Origin: Duganella lactea
Lineage (GTDB): Bacteria > Pseudomonadota > Gammaproteobacteria > Burkholderiales > Burkholderiaceae_D
DNA length: 64,000 nucleotides
Assembly (NCBI RefSeq): GCF_009857505.1
Contig: NZ_WWCP01000005.1
Location: 124,001 to 188,000, forward strand
Direction of reading: 5' to 3'
Part shown: positions 35,780 to 49,168 of the stretch, piece after piece
Layout: the number at the start of each line of letters is the position of its first letter
Numbering within the stretch: the first letter of the stretch is position 1
Program-made: the position numbers and the translations under genes
Notes under the pieces: model-generated
Told to the model about the DNA's origin: nothing
The model's input: the letters and a program-made list of their open reading frames with translations, nothing else
The model's database searches: none

Positions 35780-37500
35780 TCGGCGCGGCGGTACAGGCGG
35801 AAGCGTTCCTCGCGGTCGGCCGGGCGCCGGCCTTCCCATAGCAGTTTCCATTGCTTGCCGCGGTGTTGCGGCGCGATCTCGCGGTCGTCGCGCAGGCGCG
35901 TGCTGTCTTGCAGCAGCAGCAGGTCGCAGCGGCCACCCTCGACGCCGACGAACGGCAACTGCCCGTAGAACGCGAACGAGGCGCGCTGCGCCGGGCCGAC
36001 GTTGGTCTCGATGCAGTTCGTGCCCTGCGGCAGGTTGGCGGCGATCTGGTGTGCCACGCCGGCGTAGCTCTTGCTGTAGTTCAGTTCCGGCAGGAACAGC
36101 GTCGCGGACAGAATCCAGATCAGGATCAGTCCGCCCGAGGACAGCACCACCGCGCGCCACAGCACCGCCGGCCGGCGCGACACGCGCCAGTGCACCAGCG
36201 CAAACCAGCCCAGCGTGGCGGCCAGCGCCACGAAGAACGCCACCCAGCCCACCTCCGGCGTATAGCCCGGCACTAGCTTCAGCACATTCCTGGCGGCCTT
36301 GGCCGGCCAGCCGATCAGCTTGGCGCAATAGAAAATCCAGATGATGGCCGCGCACAGGGTCAGCGCCATCACCGAGAACCAGTCGATGGCGTTGATGGCG
36401 CCGCGCTTCATCGTCAGCAGGCCGAACGCGGCCATGATGGCCAGCGGCGGCAGCAGCACCAGCAACTGGCCCTGATCGGGCTGTGGATTGCACAGTGTCA
36501 GCACCAGGCCCATGGCCACGAAGGCCAGCGGCACCACGATGTGCAGCGCGCCGCGCTGGCGGCGCCAGGCCCACACGGCCCAGCCGGCAAACGGCCACGC
36601 CGGCCAGAAGAACCAGACCCCGACCCGGAAAAAGAATTTGACGGCGTTCCAGTTCGGCCATTCCAGTTGCAGCCAGTTCCAGCCCAGCCAGGCGTTCAGC
36701 GGCTGCTGGTGATACGGTTCCAGCAGTTGCGCCGGGATCAGCCACAGCGATGCGATGGCGCAGCCGGCCACGATCATCGCGGCCAGGTCGCGCACCGCGC
36801 GGATCGCCGGCTGTGCCAGGAAGCGGGTGCAGGCGAACAGGGCCAGCATCAGGCACACCGGCGCGATCCAGCCGCCGCTGAGCGTCATCAGGCCGACCGC
36901 CAGGCCGCTCAGGCCGGCGTTGCGCAGCGACGGCTTCTCCACATAGCGCACGGTGCGGTACAGCAGGAAGGCGGTGCTGGCCACCTGCAGCGCGGCGGGC
37001 GTGGTTTCGTGGCTGTGTTGCAGCAGGCCTAGGCAGCCGAGGTAGATCAGCACGGCGGCGTCGGCCAGCGTGCGGCCGAAGTCGTCCGGCTCGGGCTGGC
37101 CGCCGAAGGCCAGGCGTAGCGGTTGCGCGTCCTGGCGGCGGCCCAGGTGGAAGGTGGCGTACCACAGCGACAGCACGCCCAGCAGGAAGATGCCGATGGT
37201 CGATACGCGCGCGGCCAGCACGTCGCCCAGCAGCCAGCCGAACAGCTTGATGCAGACGGCGCCCAGCCAGTAGGCCAGCGGGCCTTCGTCCGGCGCCGAC
37301 AGGCCGGCGATGTTGGGCCACAGCCAGTCCTGCCAGTTGCCGTGGGCCATGCTCCACATGATGCCGAAGCTGGCGGCATCGTCGTTCTTCCACGGCTCGC
37401 GGCCGATCAGGCCCGGCAGGATGTACAGCAGGCCCAGGGCATACAGGGCCCAGCGCGGTAAGGCCAACGTGGCGGCGGCGGCAAGACGGACTGGCTTCAT
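35776..37500 (-). CDS. ArnT-like membrane glycosyltransferase (GT39/PMT family)
   Basis: A 574-residue polytopic membrane protein with about ten to twelve helices. The first periplasmic loop carries PWKNDDAASF, with the Asp pair used by GT-C enzymes of the ArnT/PMT group, and APDEGPLAYW shortly after. Such enzymes move a sugar from a polyprenyl-phosphate donor to lipid A, protein or glycan on the outer face of the inner membrane. A soluble C-terminal domain (about residues 480-574) includes a Cys-containing NCIETN segment. The start at 37500 gives the basic MKPVRL N-terminus; a longer frame exists but lacks a signal. Donor and acceptor are unknown. Confidence 0.82.
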   Translation of the reverse strand: MKPVRLAAAATLALPRWALYALGLLYILPGLIGREPWKNDDAASFGIMWSMAHGNWQDWLWPNIAGLSAPDEGPLAYWLGAVCIKLFGWLLGDVLAARVSTIGIFLLGVLSLWYATFHLGRRQDAQPLRLAFGGQPEPDDFGRTLADAAVLIYLGCLGLLQHSHETTPAALQVASTAFLLYRTVRYVEKPSLRNAGLSGLAVGLMTLSGGWIAPVCLMLALFACTRFLAQPAIRAVRDLAAMIVAGCAIASLWLIPAQLLEPYHQQPLNAWLGWNWLQLEWPNWNAVKFFFRVGVWFFWPAWPFAGWAVWAWRRQRGALHIVVPLAFVAMGLVLTLCNPQPDQGQLLVLLPPLAIMAAFGLLTMKRGAINAIDWFSVMALTLCAAIIWIFYCAKLIGWPAKAARNVLKLVPGYTPEVGWVAFFVALAATLGWFALVHWRVSRRPAVLWRAVVLSSGGLILIWILSATLFLPELNYSKSYAGVAHQIAANLPQGTNCIETNVGPAQRASFAFYGQLPFVGVEGGRCDLLLLQDSTRLRDDREIAPQHRGKQWKLLWEGRRPADREERFRLYRRAD

Positions 37501-37548
37501 CGATCGTGTGTTTTTAAGAGTAGAACCGGAGTATGACGGCATCAAACG

Positions 37549-37577
37549 AAAAAAGCAGCCAGAGGCTGCTTTTTTTA
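37549..37577 (-). terminator. Terminator of rpmE2
   Basis: AGCAGCC pairs with GGCTGCT around a three-base loop, with A-run on one side and T-run on the other, so it can act on both strands. It follows the rpmE2 stop by 15 bases. Confidence 0.85.
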
Positions 37578-37592
37578 GCGAAGCGGCGGAGA

Positions 37593-37862
37593 TTAGCCGG
37601 CTGCGACGGCGGTTTTCGAACCAACCGAACCGAACTTCTGGCGGAATTTCTCAACGCGGCCAGCGGTGTCGACGATTTTGTGTTTGCCGGTGTAGAACGG
37701 GTGCGATTCAGCCGATACCTCGATCTTGACCAGTGGGTATTCTTTACCGTTGAATTCGATTTTTTCGCGGGTGCCGATGGTCGAGCGGGTGATGAATTTG
37801 AAGTCGCACGACAGGTCGTGGAAAACAACTTCGCGGTAGTCTGGGTGACCTTCTGGTTTCAT
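37593..37862 (-). CDS. rpmE2: 50S ribosomal protein L31 type B
   Basis: An 89-residue ribosomal protein. It starts [20 protein letters not shown] and has the ESHPFYTGK motif that defines type B L31; the CxxC zinc ligands of type A L31 are absent, as expected for the zinc-independent form. The ATG at 37862 is preceded by GAGG; a longer frame upstream (to 37898) has no similarity. It lies alone between rho and the membrane glycosyltransferase. Confidence 0.96.
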   Translation of the reverse strand: MKPEGHPDYREVVFHDLSCDFKFITRSTIGTREKIEFNGKEYPLVKIEVSAESHPFYTGKHKIVDTAGRVEKFRQKFGSVGSKTAVAAG

Positions 37863-37988
37863 TGTGTAGCCTCGGTTAGTTTGGTAGCCAAACAGCACTT
37901 CGTCGGTCTTACCTGCTTCTCGACCCGATTGCCGCTCACTTGCCAGGGTTAAATTTAATGCGATCAGGGATTATACGCCCGTAAACGC

Positions 37989-38014
37989 AAACAGGCAACC
38001 GGAGTTGCCTGTTT
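37989..38014 (-). terminator. Hairpin downstream of rho
   Basis: AAACAGGCAAC (37989-37999) pairs perfectly with GTTGCCTGTTT (38004-38014) around four bases. It lies about 48 bases past the rho stop and is T-rich on both sides. A second hairpin, CGTCGTACC with GGTACGACG (38023-38050), lies between it and rho. Confidence 0.65.
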
Positions 38015-38061
38015 GTTATTTTCGTCGTACCCGCCCGCGCCGGTACGACGGTTGGCGGTTT

Positions 38062-39324
38062 TTAGCCGCCGCGACGCATCATGTCGAAGAACTCGTTGTT
38101 GTTCTTCGTCGCGCGCATCTTGTCGAGGATGAACTCCATCGCTTCGATCTCGTCCATCGAGTACAGCAGCTTGCGCAGAATCCAGATCTTTTGCAGCTGG
38201 TCCGGCTTGATCAGCAATTCCTCGCGGCGGGTGCCGGATTTGTTCAGGTTGATGGCCGGGTAAACGCGTTTCTCGGCCAGGCGGCGCTCCAGGTGCACTT
38301 CCATGTTGCCGGTGCCCTTGAATTCCTCGAAGATCACGTCGTCCATGCGCGAACCGGTTTCGATCAGCGCGGTGGCGATGATGGTCAGCGAGCCGCCTTC
38401 CTCGATGTTGCGGGCGGCGCCGAAGAAGCGTTTCGGGCGTTGCAGCGCATTGGCGTCCACACCGCCGGTCAGCACCTTGCCCGAGGCCGGGATCACGGTG
38501 TTGTAGGCGCGCGCCAGACGGGTGATCGAATCGAGCAGGATGATCACGTCCTTCTTCATTTCCACCAGGCGCTTGGCTTTTTCCATCACCATCTCGGCCA
38601 CTTGCACGTGGCGCGTGGCCGGTTCGTCGAAGGTGGAGGCCACCACTTCACCGCGCACCGAGCGCTGCATCTCCGTCACTTCCTCTGGACGCTCGTCGAT
38701 CAGCAGCACGATCAGCGTGCAGTCCGGGTGGTTGGCGGTGATGGCGTGGGCGATGTGCTGCAGGATCACCGACTTGCCGGACTTCGGCGAGGCCACCAGC
38801 AGGCCGCGCTGGCCCTTGCCGATCGGCGCGATCAGGTCGATGATGCGACCGGTGATGTTTTCGCTGCCGTTGATGTCGCGCTCCAGGCGCAGCGGCTCGT
38901 TCGGGTGCAGCGGCGTCAGGTTCTCAAACAATATGCGGTGTTTCGACGCTTCCGGCGATTCGCCGTTGACCTTGTCGACCTTGACCAGCGCGAAATAGCG
39001 CTCGCCGTCTTTCGGGGTGCGCACTTCGCCCTCGATCGAGTCGCCGGTGTGCAGGTTGAAGCGGCGGATCTGCGATGGCGAGATGTAGATGTCGTCGGTC
39101 GAGGCCATGTAGCTGGCATCCGGCGAGCGCAGGAAGCCGAAGCCGTCCGGCAGCACTTCCAGGGCGCCGTCGCCGAAGATCTGTTCGCCGGATTTGGCGC
39201 GTTTTTTCAGGATCGCGAACATCAACTCTTGCTTGCGCAGGCGCGCCGCATTGTCGATATCGAGTCCGATGGCCATTTCCAACAACGCCGAAACGTGTAA
39301 GGCCTTCAATTCAGATAGATGCAT
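38062..39324 (-). CDS. rho: Transcription termination factor Rho
   Basis: A 420-residue hexameric RNA-dependent ATPase that ends transcription. It begins with the [19 protein letters not shown]-terminal helix, has the cold-shock RNA-binding domain ([16 protein letters not shown]), Walker A SPKSGKSV, the Q-loop region and Walker [17 protein letters not shown], and the C-terminal [14 protein letters not shown] secondary RNA site. trxA lies upstream on the same strand, the order seen in many proteobacteria. The gap to trxA has a long hairpin that could take part in control of rho. Confidence 0.98.
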   Translation of the reverse strand: MHLSELKALHVSALLEMAIGLDIDNAARLRKQELMFAILKKRAKSGEQIFGDGALEVLPDGFGFLRSPDASYMASTDDIYISPSQIRRFNLHTGDSIEGEVRTPKDGERYFALVKVDKVNGESPEASKHRILFENLTPLHPNEPLRLERDINGSENITGRIIDLIAPIGKGQRGLLVASPKSGKSVILQHIAHAITANHPDCTLIVLLIDERPEEVTEMQRSVRGEVVASTFDEPATRHVQVAEMVMEKAKRLVEMKKDVIILLDSITRLARAYNTVIPASGKVLTGGVDANALQRPKRFFGAARNIEEGGSLTIIATALIETGSRMDDVIFEEFKGTGNMEVHLERRLAEKRVYPAINLNKSGTRREELLIKPDQLQKIWILRKLLYSMDEIEAMEFILDKMRATKNNNEFFDMMRRGG

Positions 39325-39393
39325 ATTGTTGAGTATCCCGTGACGGGAAAGTAAAGGTAGGGGAGGGGACTACGTGGGTTGTCTCGTATTATT

Positions 39394-39422
39394 CAGCGGC
39401 TGCCGCGAGCGCGGCGCCGCTG
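39394..39422 (-). other. Strong hairpin between trxA and rho
   Basis: CAGCGGC and GCCGCG on one arm pair with CGCGGC and GCCGCTG on the other, leaving one bulged base and a two-base loop. It lies 31 bases past the trxA stop and 70 bases before the rho ATG. It may end trxA transcripts or shape the rho leader. Confidence 0.6.
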
Positions 39423-39452
39423 GTACAACGCAGCGCTATCTGGGTAGCTTAC

Positions 39453-39779
39453 TTAGATATTGCTGTCGATGAAAGAGGTCAGTTGGCCTTTCGCCATCGC
39501 GCCGACTTTCTGCGCGGCGGCCACGCCGTTCTTGAACAGGATCAGGGTCGGGATGCCGCGGATGCCGAACTTGGCTGGCACAGCCTGGTTGGCGTCGACG
39601 TCCATCTTGGCGATCTGGATCTTGCCTTCGTATTCTTTTGCTACTTCTTCCAGGATCGGCGCGATGCTCTTGCATGGGCCGCACCATTCGGCCCAGAAGT
39701 CGACCAGCACAGGGCGGTCGGATTTGAGCACGTCGGCGTCGAAGGAAGCATCGGTAATGTGTTTGATATTTTCGCTCAT
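39453..39779 (-). CDS. trxA: Thioredoxin 1
   Basis: A 108-residue thiol-disulfide reductase. It has the WCGPC active site in [12 protein letters not shown], the buried Asp (LVDFW), the cis-Pro loop [11 protein letters not shown], and the usual length. It reduces cytoplasmic disulfides using thioredoxin reductase. It lies upstream of rho on the same strand with a 128-base gap. Confidence 0.98.
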   Translation of the reverse strand: MSENIKHITDASFDADVLKSDRPVLVDFWAEWCGPCKSIAPILEEVAKEYEGKIQIAKMDVDANQAVPAKFGIRGIPTLILFKNGVAAAQKVGAMAKGQLTSFIDSNI

Positions 39780-39977
39780 ATTTTCCTCAATCGAGGTGAT
39801 GTCAGTAATAACGCCTGGGGACGGGCCTCAAACGCTGCATGGGCAGCAGTTGGGTGCCATTTGCGCGATTTCAATGTCTGGAGGGGGTGGCAACAAGGTC
39901 GGCAGGCGAGGGATGGCGTAAATAATAACCCATTTTTTAAAAGTGCGGTGGTTTGTCGCAGGTTTGTCGCACGGCGC

Positions 39978-44252
<4,275 letters not shown>

Positions 44253-44439
44253 GGGATCCCTTTCGGTCGATTCAGCGTGCTCTAAGCGTACTGTACAGTT
44301 GAAACTATAGCATCGAAGCAAGGTCGGCAGACTCGGCTACGACAAGAAAACGATTGCATATTGTGCCAGCTCAAAACAACGTCATATTTCACATTTTTAG
44401 CCGGTGTTTGTGACAAAAATGTGGAAATGCGCGCGACGG

Positions 44440-44464
44440 CCCGGCTAGCGTGACGCTAGCCGGG
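44440..44464 (-). other. Perfect 11-bp hairpin after hutC
   Basis: CCCGGCTAGCG pairs with CGCTAGCCGGG around TGA, five bases past the hutC stop on the minus strand. It has no T-run, so it may slow polymerase or protect the mRNA end rather than terminate alone. Confidence 0.55.
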
Positions 44465-44469
44465 CGGGG

Positions 44470-45192
44470 CTATTGATTGAAGCTGCCGGCGAACTGGTAG
44501 CGGTGGCCGGGATGCCACATGGTCGCCAGCGAGGCGATCAGACCGGCTGAGAAGGTCTGACGCTTGAGCACCAGGCACGCCTGGCGGGTATCGATCGCCA
44601 GCATCTCGGCGATGTCGCGCGGCGCCGCCAGCGCCTCGATGCTGTAGCTGGCGCCCTGCAGCGGCGCCGCCCGCATCAGGTATTCGTTGGGCGTGATCTG
44701 GGCGAAGTCCTGCTGCATGTAGTCTGGCGCGCACTGCGGATTGACCCAGCGGTCTTCGACCTGGATCGGCACGCCGTTCTCGAAATGCACGATCACCGAA
44801 TGGAACAGCGGATGGCCGGCCGGCAGCGCGAACTGCTTGGCCATCAGATCGCTGGCGCGGACCCGTTCGAGTTGTTGCAGGCTGCTGCGGTGGGCGTGGC
44901 CGCGCGCGCGCACCTCGTCGGCGATCGACTTGATCTCCAGCAGCGTGGCCTGGTATTTGGGCTGGGCGACATAGGTGCCGGAACCCTGGCGGCGGGTCAG
45001 CACCTGTTCCGCCGTGAGTTCGCGCACGGCGCGGTTGACGGTCATGCGCGAGACGCCGAACTGCTTGACCAGCGCCTGCTCGGACGGAATCACATCGCCT
45101 TCCTTCCAGGTGCCGGCGGCGATTTCGGCCAGCAGGTAATCTTTGATGCGCTGGAATATCGGGGTGCTGTCTTGCGTGATCTGGTCGTCCAA
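44470..45192 (-). CDS. hutC: Histidine utilisation repressor HutC (GntR family)
   Basis: A 240-residue GntR/HutC-type repressor: winged helix at residues 10-75 (IPSEQALVKQFGVSRMTVNRAVREL) followed by a UTRA effector domain (about 95-235), with ITPNEYLMRAAPLQG in the place typical of urocanate-binding HutC. In the known pathway urocanate releases it from DNA. It is encoded 5.6 kb from hutU and on the other strand. A TTGTACAA palindrome in its own promoter and a related palindrome in the hutU promoter indicate control of itself and the pathway. A GGAG site precedes the ATG. Confidence 0.92.
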   Translation of the reverse strand: MDDQITQDSTPIFQRIKDYLLAEIAAGTWKEGDVIPSEQALVKQFGVSRMTVNRAVRELTAEQVLTRRQGSGTYVAQPKYQATLLEIKSIADEVRARGHAHRSSLQQLERVRASDLMAKQFALPAGHPLFHSVIVHFENGVPIQVEDRWVNPQCAPDYMQQDFAQITPNEYLMRAAPLQGASYSIEALAAPRDIAEMLAIDTRQACLVLKRQTFSAGLIASLATMWHPGHRYQFAGSFNQ

Positions 45193-45216
45193 ACGGCTGT
45201 CTCCTGGTGAACGCTG

Positions 45217-45246
45217 ATTCTAGCATCGCATGCTTGTACAATTCAA
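45217..45246 (-). promoter_or_regulatory. hutC promoter with overlapping TTGTACAA operator
   Basis: On the minus strand -35 TTGAAT (complement of 45241-45246) and -10 TAGAAT (complement of 45217-45222) are 18 bases apart. The palindrome TTGTACAA (45234-45241) begins in the last base of the -35 and occupies the spacer, a place that fits autorepression by HutC. Confidence 0.65.
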
Positions 45247-45318
45247 AAGCAAGAGGCGGAGTGCGTGACATTTTTGCGCTGGCTAAGATGGCCGCATTCC
45301 CCTGAGACGGAGTCGGAA

Positions 45319-46380
45319 ATGGGCAAGTACGGAAATGACGAACAACGCTGGGCCGCGGTGCAGCGGCGCGACGGCGGCGCTGATGAGGTGTTCTGGTACT
45401 CGGTGCGCAGCACCGGGGTGTATTGCCGGCCATCGTGCGCGGCGCGACCGGCGTTGCGCAAGAACGTGGCCTTCCACGACAGCCGCGCGGCGGCCGAGCG
45501 GGCCGGTTTTCGGCCGTGCCTGCGCTGCAAGCCGGACCAGCCGCCGCTGGCCGAGCGCCATGCCGCCATGGTGGCGCAGGCCTGCCGGCTGATCGACGAC
45601 GCCGACGCCGACACCATGCCGGATCTGGACCGGCTGGCGTCGGCGGTGGGCGTCAGCCGCTTCCACTTTCACCGCCTGTTCAAGGCGGTGACCGGCATCA
45701 CACCCAAGGCCTACGCCAACGCGGCGCGGGCGCGGCGGGTGCAGGACGGGTTGGCGGCCAAGGCCTCGGTGACCGACGCGATGTACGCGGCCGGCTTCAA
45801 CTCCAGCGGCCGGTTTTATGCGCAATCGCCGGCGGTGCTGGGCATGAAACCGTCAGCCTTCCGCGCCGGCGGAGCGGGGGAGCGGATCCGCTTCGCGATC
45901 GCCGAGTGTTCGCTGGGGCCGATCCTGGTGGCCAGCACGGAGCAGGGCATCTGCGCCATCCTGATCGACGACGACCCGGATTTTCTGGTGAAGGACCTGC
46001 AGGACCGCTTCCCCAGGGCGGAGCTGATCGGCGCCGAGCCGGCCTATGAGCAGGTGGTGTCGCGCGTGGTGGGCATGGTTGAACAGCCGTCGCTGGGGCT
46101 GGAACTGCCGCTGGACGTGCGCGGCACGGCGTTCCAGCAGCGCGTGTGGCAGGTGCTGCGGTCAATCCCGCCCGGCCGGCGCGTGAGCTACGCCGAACTG
46201 GCTGAACTGGCCGGCGTGCCGCGCGGCGCGCGCGCCGTGGCCAGCGCCTGCGCCGCCAATGCGATCGCGGTGGCGATACCGTGCCACCGCGTGGTGCGCA
46301 ACGACGGTGGCCTGTCCGGCTACCGCTGGGGCGTCGACCGCAAGGCGGCGCTGTTGAACCGGGAGGCCGGCAATGCGTAA
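45319..46380 (+). CDS. ada: Ada: bifunctional DNA methyl-repair protein and transcriptional activator
   Basis: A 353-residue full-length Ada. The N-terminal zinc domain has the four cysteines (YCRPSCAARP and CLRCKP), where the first takes methyl groups from phosphotriesters; an AraC-type helix-turn-helix (about 85-175) follows; the C-terminal methyltransferase has the active-site motif IPCHRVV with Cys that accepts the methyl from O6-methylguanine. When methylated it activates its own operon. The ATG at 45319 has a GGAG site upstream; a GTG at 45265 would add a leader without similarity. The oxygenase gene overlaps its end by eight bases. Confidence 0.95.
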   Translation: MGKYGNDEQRWAAVQRRDGGADEVFWYSVRSTGVYCRPSCAARPALRKNVAFHDSRAAAERAGFRPCLRCKPDQPPLAERHAAMVAQACRLIDDADADTMPDLDRLASAVGVSRFHFHRLFKAVTGITPKAYANAARARRVQDGLAAKASVTDAMYAAGFNSSGRFYAQSPAVLGMKPSAFRAGGAGERIRFAIAECSLGPILVASTEQGICAILIDDDPDFLVKDLQDRFPRAELIGAEPAYEQVVSRVVGMVEQPSLGLELPLDVRGTAFQQRVWQVLRSIPPGRRVSYAELAELAGVPRGARAVASACAANAIAVAIPCHRVVRNDGGLSGYRWGVDRKAALLNREAGNA

Positions 46381-47185
46381 CAGCGACGGTAACGGCGAGC
46401 TCGATTTCGGCGACGCCGCCGCCGCGCGCCGGCCCAAGCCCACGCCGGCCGCGCGCCCGGCCACGGCTGGCGCGGCGGCCGGCATCGCGGTCCACGTCGC
46501 GGGACTGGACTGGCAGGCGATCGCCGACGAGCTTAACGCGCACGGCCACGCCATCCTGCCCGGCATGCTGGCCGCCGAAGAATGCGCCGCGCTGGCGGCG
46601 CAGTACGACCAGTCGCAACTGTTCCGCAGCCGCGTGGTGATGTCGCAGCACGGCTTCGGCAGTGGCGAATACCAATACTACCGCTACCCGCTGCCATCGC
46701 TGATCGCCGCCCTGCGCGGCGCGCTGTATGGACCGTTGGCCGTCATCGCTAACCGCTGGCACGAACTGATGGACCTGCCGGACCGCTTCCCCGCCGAGCA
46801 CGCCGACTTCCTGGCCCGCTGCCACGCCGCCGGCCAGACGCGTGCCACGCCGCTGCTACTGCAATACCAGGCCGGCGACTACAACTGCCTGCACCAGGAC
46901 CTGTACGGCGAGCACGTCTTCCCGTTGCAGGCGGCGGTATTGCTCAGCCAGCCTGGCCAGGACTTCGACGGCGGCGAATTCGTGCTGACCGAACAGCGGC
47001 CACGGATGCAATCGCGGGTCGAAGTGGTGCCGTTGAAGCGGGGCGACCTGCTTATTTTCGCCGTCCACCAGCGGCCGGTGCAAGGCACGCGCGGCATCTA
47101 CCGCGTCAACCTGCGGCACGGCGTCAGCCGGCTACGGACCGGCACCCGCCACACGCTCGGCCTGATCTTCCACGACGCCAACTGA
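46373..47185 (+). CDS. 2OG-Fe(II) oxygenase coupled to ada
   Basis: A 270-residue dioxygenase. Residues about 140-265 form a double-stranded beta helix with the iron ligands HxD in CLHQDLYG, a distal His in the HRH-like RHTLGL region, and Arg in YRVNLRHGVSRL for 2-oxoglutarate. The fold resembles the prolyl-hydroxylase branch more than classical AlkB (no NxYxxGxDxxxxH motif). The first 45 residues are Ala/Pro-rich and disordered. Its start overlaps ada by eight bases, so it is made with Ada during alkylation stress and probably acts on alkylated nucleic acid or a related substrate (inference). Confidence 0.85.
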   Translation: MRNSDGNGELDFGDAAAARRPKPTPAARPATAGAAAGIAVHVAGLDWQAIADELNAHGHAILPGMLAAEECAALAAQYDQSQLFRSRVVMSQHGFGSGEYQYYRYPLPSLIAALRGALYGPLAVIANRWHELMDLPDRFPAEHADFLARCHAAGQTRATPLLLQYQAGDYNCLHQDLYGEHVFPLQAAVLLSQPGQDFDGGEFVLTEQRPRMQSRVEVVPLKRGDLLIFAVHQRPVQGTRGIYRVNLRHGVSRLRTGTRHTLGLIFHDAN

Positions 47186-47219
47186 AAAACGGGTGTCAGG
47201 TCTGACACCCGTTTTTTTT
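47186..47219. terminator. Bidirectional terminator between the ada operon and msbA
   Basis: CGGGTGTCAG pairs with CTGACACCCG, with five A residues before and eight T residues after. It follows the oxygenase stop at once and lies at the end of the convergent msbA gene. Confidence 0.92.
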
Positions 47220-49095
47220 AGGTGGTGGTGCTTTTTTGCGTTTGGTAGAGGCGGGCGTAGATGCCGTTTTGCGCCAGCAACGCGGCGTGGCTGCCGGCTT
47301 CGGCGATCCGGCCGCGCTCCAGCACCACGATGCGGTCGGCGTTCTCGATCGTCGACAGGCGGTGGGCGATGACCACCGTGGTGCGGCCCTTCATCAGCAC
47401 TTCCAGCGCCTGCTGCACCAGGCGCTCGGATTCGGTGTCCAGCGCGCTGGTGGCTTCGTCCAGGATCAGGATCGGCGCGTTCTTGTACAGCGCGCGCGCG
47501 ATCGCCAGCCGCTGGCGCTGCCCACCCGACAGCCGCAGGCCGTTTTCGCCCACCGGCGTGTGGTAGCCGTCCGGCTGACGCACGATGAATTCGTGGGCGT
47601 GCGCGGCGCGCGCCGCCGCTTCGATGCGTTCCATCGACGGCGCCGCGTCGCCGTAGGCGATGTTGGCCGCCAGCGTGTCGTTGAACAGCATCACGTCCTG
47701 CGACACCAGCGCGATCTGCTGGCGCAGCGAGGCCAGCGTGTAATCGCGCAGGTCGATGCCATCGAGCTTGATGCTGCCGTCGCTGACGTCGTAGAAACGC
47801 GGCAGCAGCCCGGCCAGCGTGGTCTTGCCGCTGCCCGAGCTGCCCACCAGCGCCACCGTTTCGCCGGCGGCGATGTCCAGCGACACATGGTCCAGCGCCG
47901 GGCGCGCGTCGGGATCGAGCGGCGCGCCGTCGGCGCCGCGATAGTGGAAGCTGACGTCCCGCACCGACAGCCGGCCTTCGGCGCGGGCGACGCTGGTGGT
48001 GCCGCGGTCGGCCTCCTGTTCCAGGTCGATCAGGCCATACACCGATTCCGCCGCCGCCAGGCCGCGCTGCATCGGCTCATTAATCTTGGTCAGGTTCTTG
48101 ATCGGCGACTGCATCGCCATCAGCGACGACATGAAGGCTACGAAGGCGCCCGGCGACAGCGCGCCGGCCTGCGCCCGCAGCAGCGCGAAGTAGATCACCG
48201 ACGACAGCGTGATCCCGATCAGCATCATGATGATGCCGGAGTTTAGCGCCGACGTCGCCGCGTGCTTGACCGCCAGTTGGCGATTCAGCTTGACCACGTG
48301 GTCGAAGCGGGTCTGTTCGTATTGCTGGCCGCCGAAGATCTTCACCACGCGCTGGCCGCTGATGCTTTCGTCCAGCACATTGGTCAGGCTGCCCATGGCC
48401 GCCTGCGCGTTCTTGCTCAGTTTTCGCATGCGGCGGCCGGCGAAGGTGACGATGGCCGCCACCAGCGGCAGCAGACCAAGGCAGAACAGCGCCAGTTGCC
48501 AGTCCACCGTGAACAAGGTGATCAGGTAGCCGATGGTGGCCACCGAGTCGCGCACGGCGACGTTGACCACCGTCAGCCCGGCCTGCGCCACCTGCGCCGC
48601 GTCGAACGCCACCCGCGACAGCGTGGTGCCGGTGGAGGATTGGTCGAAGTAGCCGTTCGGCAGGCGCATGATGCGGGCGAACATGACTTCGCGCAGATTG
48701 GCCTGGACCCGGCTGTTGAGCCACGCGGCGCCGTATTCGCCGATAAAGCTCGACACCATGCGCAGCAGCGCCAGGCCGAGGATGACCGCCGGGATGGCCC
48801 ACAGCGCGGCCTTGCCCGGGTCGCGTGGCAGCAGCTGGTCCAGCGCGTCCTTGACGACGGCCAGGATGCCGCTGGCCGCCGGCACCACGCCGCCCACCGC
48901 GTGCTGCGGCGCCAGCGCGTCGATCACGTTCTGCAACTGGCGGATCAGCAGCACGTCGGCGGCCGCCGCCAGGCCGACCGCCACCAGCGTCACGGCGGCG
49001 ATCCAGGCGTAAGGGCGGAATTCCTTGAGCAGGCGAAGGTAAAGGAGGCGGCTGGACACTGTTGGTTCACATGGCGGAAGACGGGAAGCCTGCAT
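47218..49095 (-). CDS. msbA: Lipid A export ABC transporter (MsbA type)
   Basis: A 625-residue half-transporter with six membrane helices (about residues 20-330) and an ABC ATPase: Walker A GSSGSGKTT, signature LSGGQRQR, Walker B ILILDEATSALD and H-loop AHRLS. Length and the QLQNVIDAL and ARIMRLPNGYFDQSSTGTTLSR segments fit MsbA, which flips lipid A core across the inner membrane. The ATG at 49095 is used; a GTG at 49059, 12 codons on, would give a more usual N-terminus and cannot be excluded. It stands as a single gene, divergent from the amidohydrolase. Confidence 0.88.
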   Translation of the reverse strand: MQASRLPPCEPTVSSRLLYLRLLKEFRPYAWIAAVTLVAVGLAAAADVLLIRQLQNVIDALAPQHAVGGVVPAASGILAVVKDALDQLLPRDPGKAALWAIPAVILGLALLRMVSSFIGEYGAAWLNSRVQANLREVMFARIMRLPNGYFDQSSTGTTLSRVAFDAAQVAQAGLTVVNVAVRDSVATIGYLITLFTVDWQLALFCLGLLPLVAAIVTFAGRRMRKLSKNAQAAMGSLTNVLDESISGQRVVKIFGGQQYEQTRFDHVVKLNRQLAVKHAATSALNSGIIMMLIGITLSSVIYFALLRAQAGALSPGAFVAFMSSLMAMQSPIKNLTKINEPMQRGLAAAESVYGLIDLEQEADRGTTSVARAEGRLSVRDVSFHYRGADGAPLDPDARPALDHVSLDIAAGETVALVGSSGSGKTTLAGLLPRFYDVSDGSIKLDGIDLRDYTLASLRQQIALVSQDVMLFNDTLAANIAYGDAAPSMERIEAAARAAHAHEFIVRQPDGYHTPVGENGLRLSGGQRQRLAIARALYKNAPILILDEATSALDTESERLVQQALEVLMKGRTTVVIAHRLSTIENADRIVVLERGRIAEAGSHAALLAQNGIYARLYQTQKSTTT

Positions 49096-49168
49096 TGTAC
49101 CTGTCCTGCAACTGAATTCCCGCTGTTTGCCTGCTACACTCTGAATCTTGCACCGAATGGAGAACCTG

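Noticed and set aside
44253..44321. Longer start of the hybrid kinase at a TTG at 44321
   Set aside because: It adds 23 residues with no ribosome site and spoils the signal peptide; TTG at 44252 has AAAGGG at proper distance.
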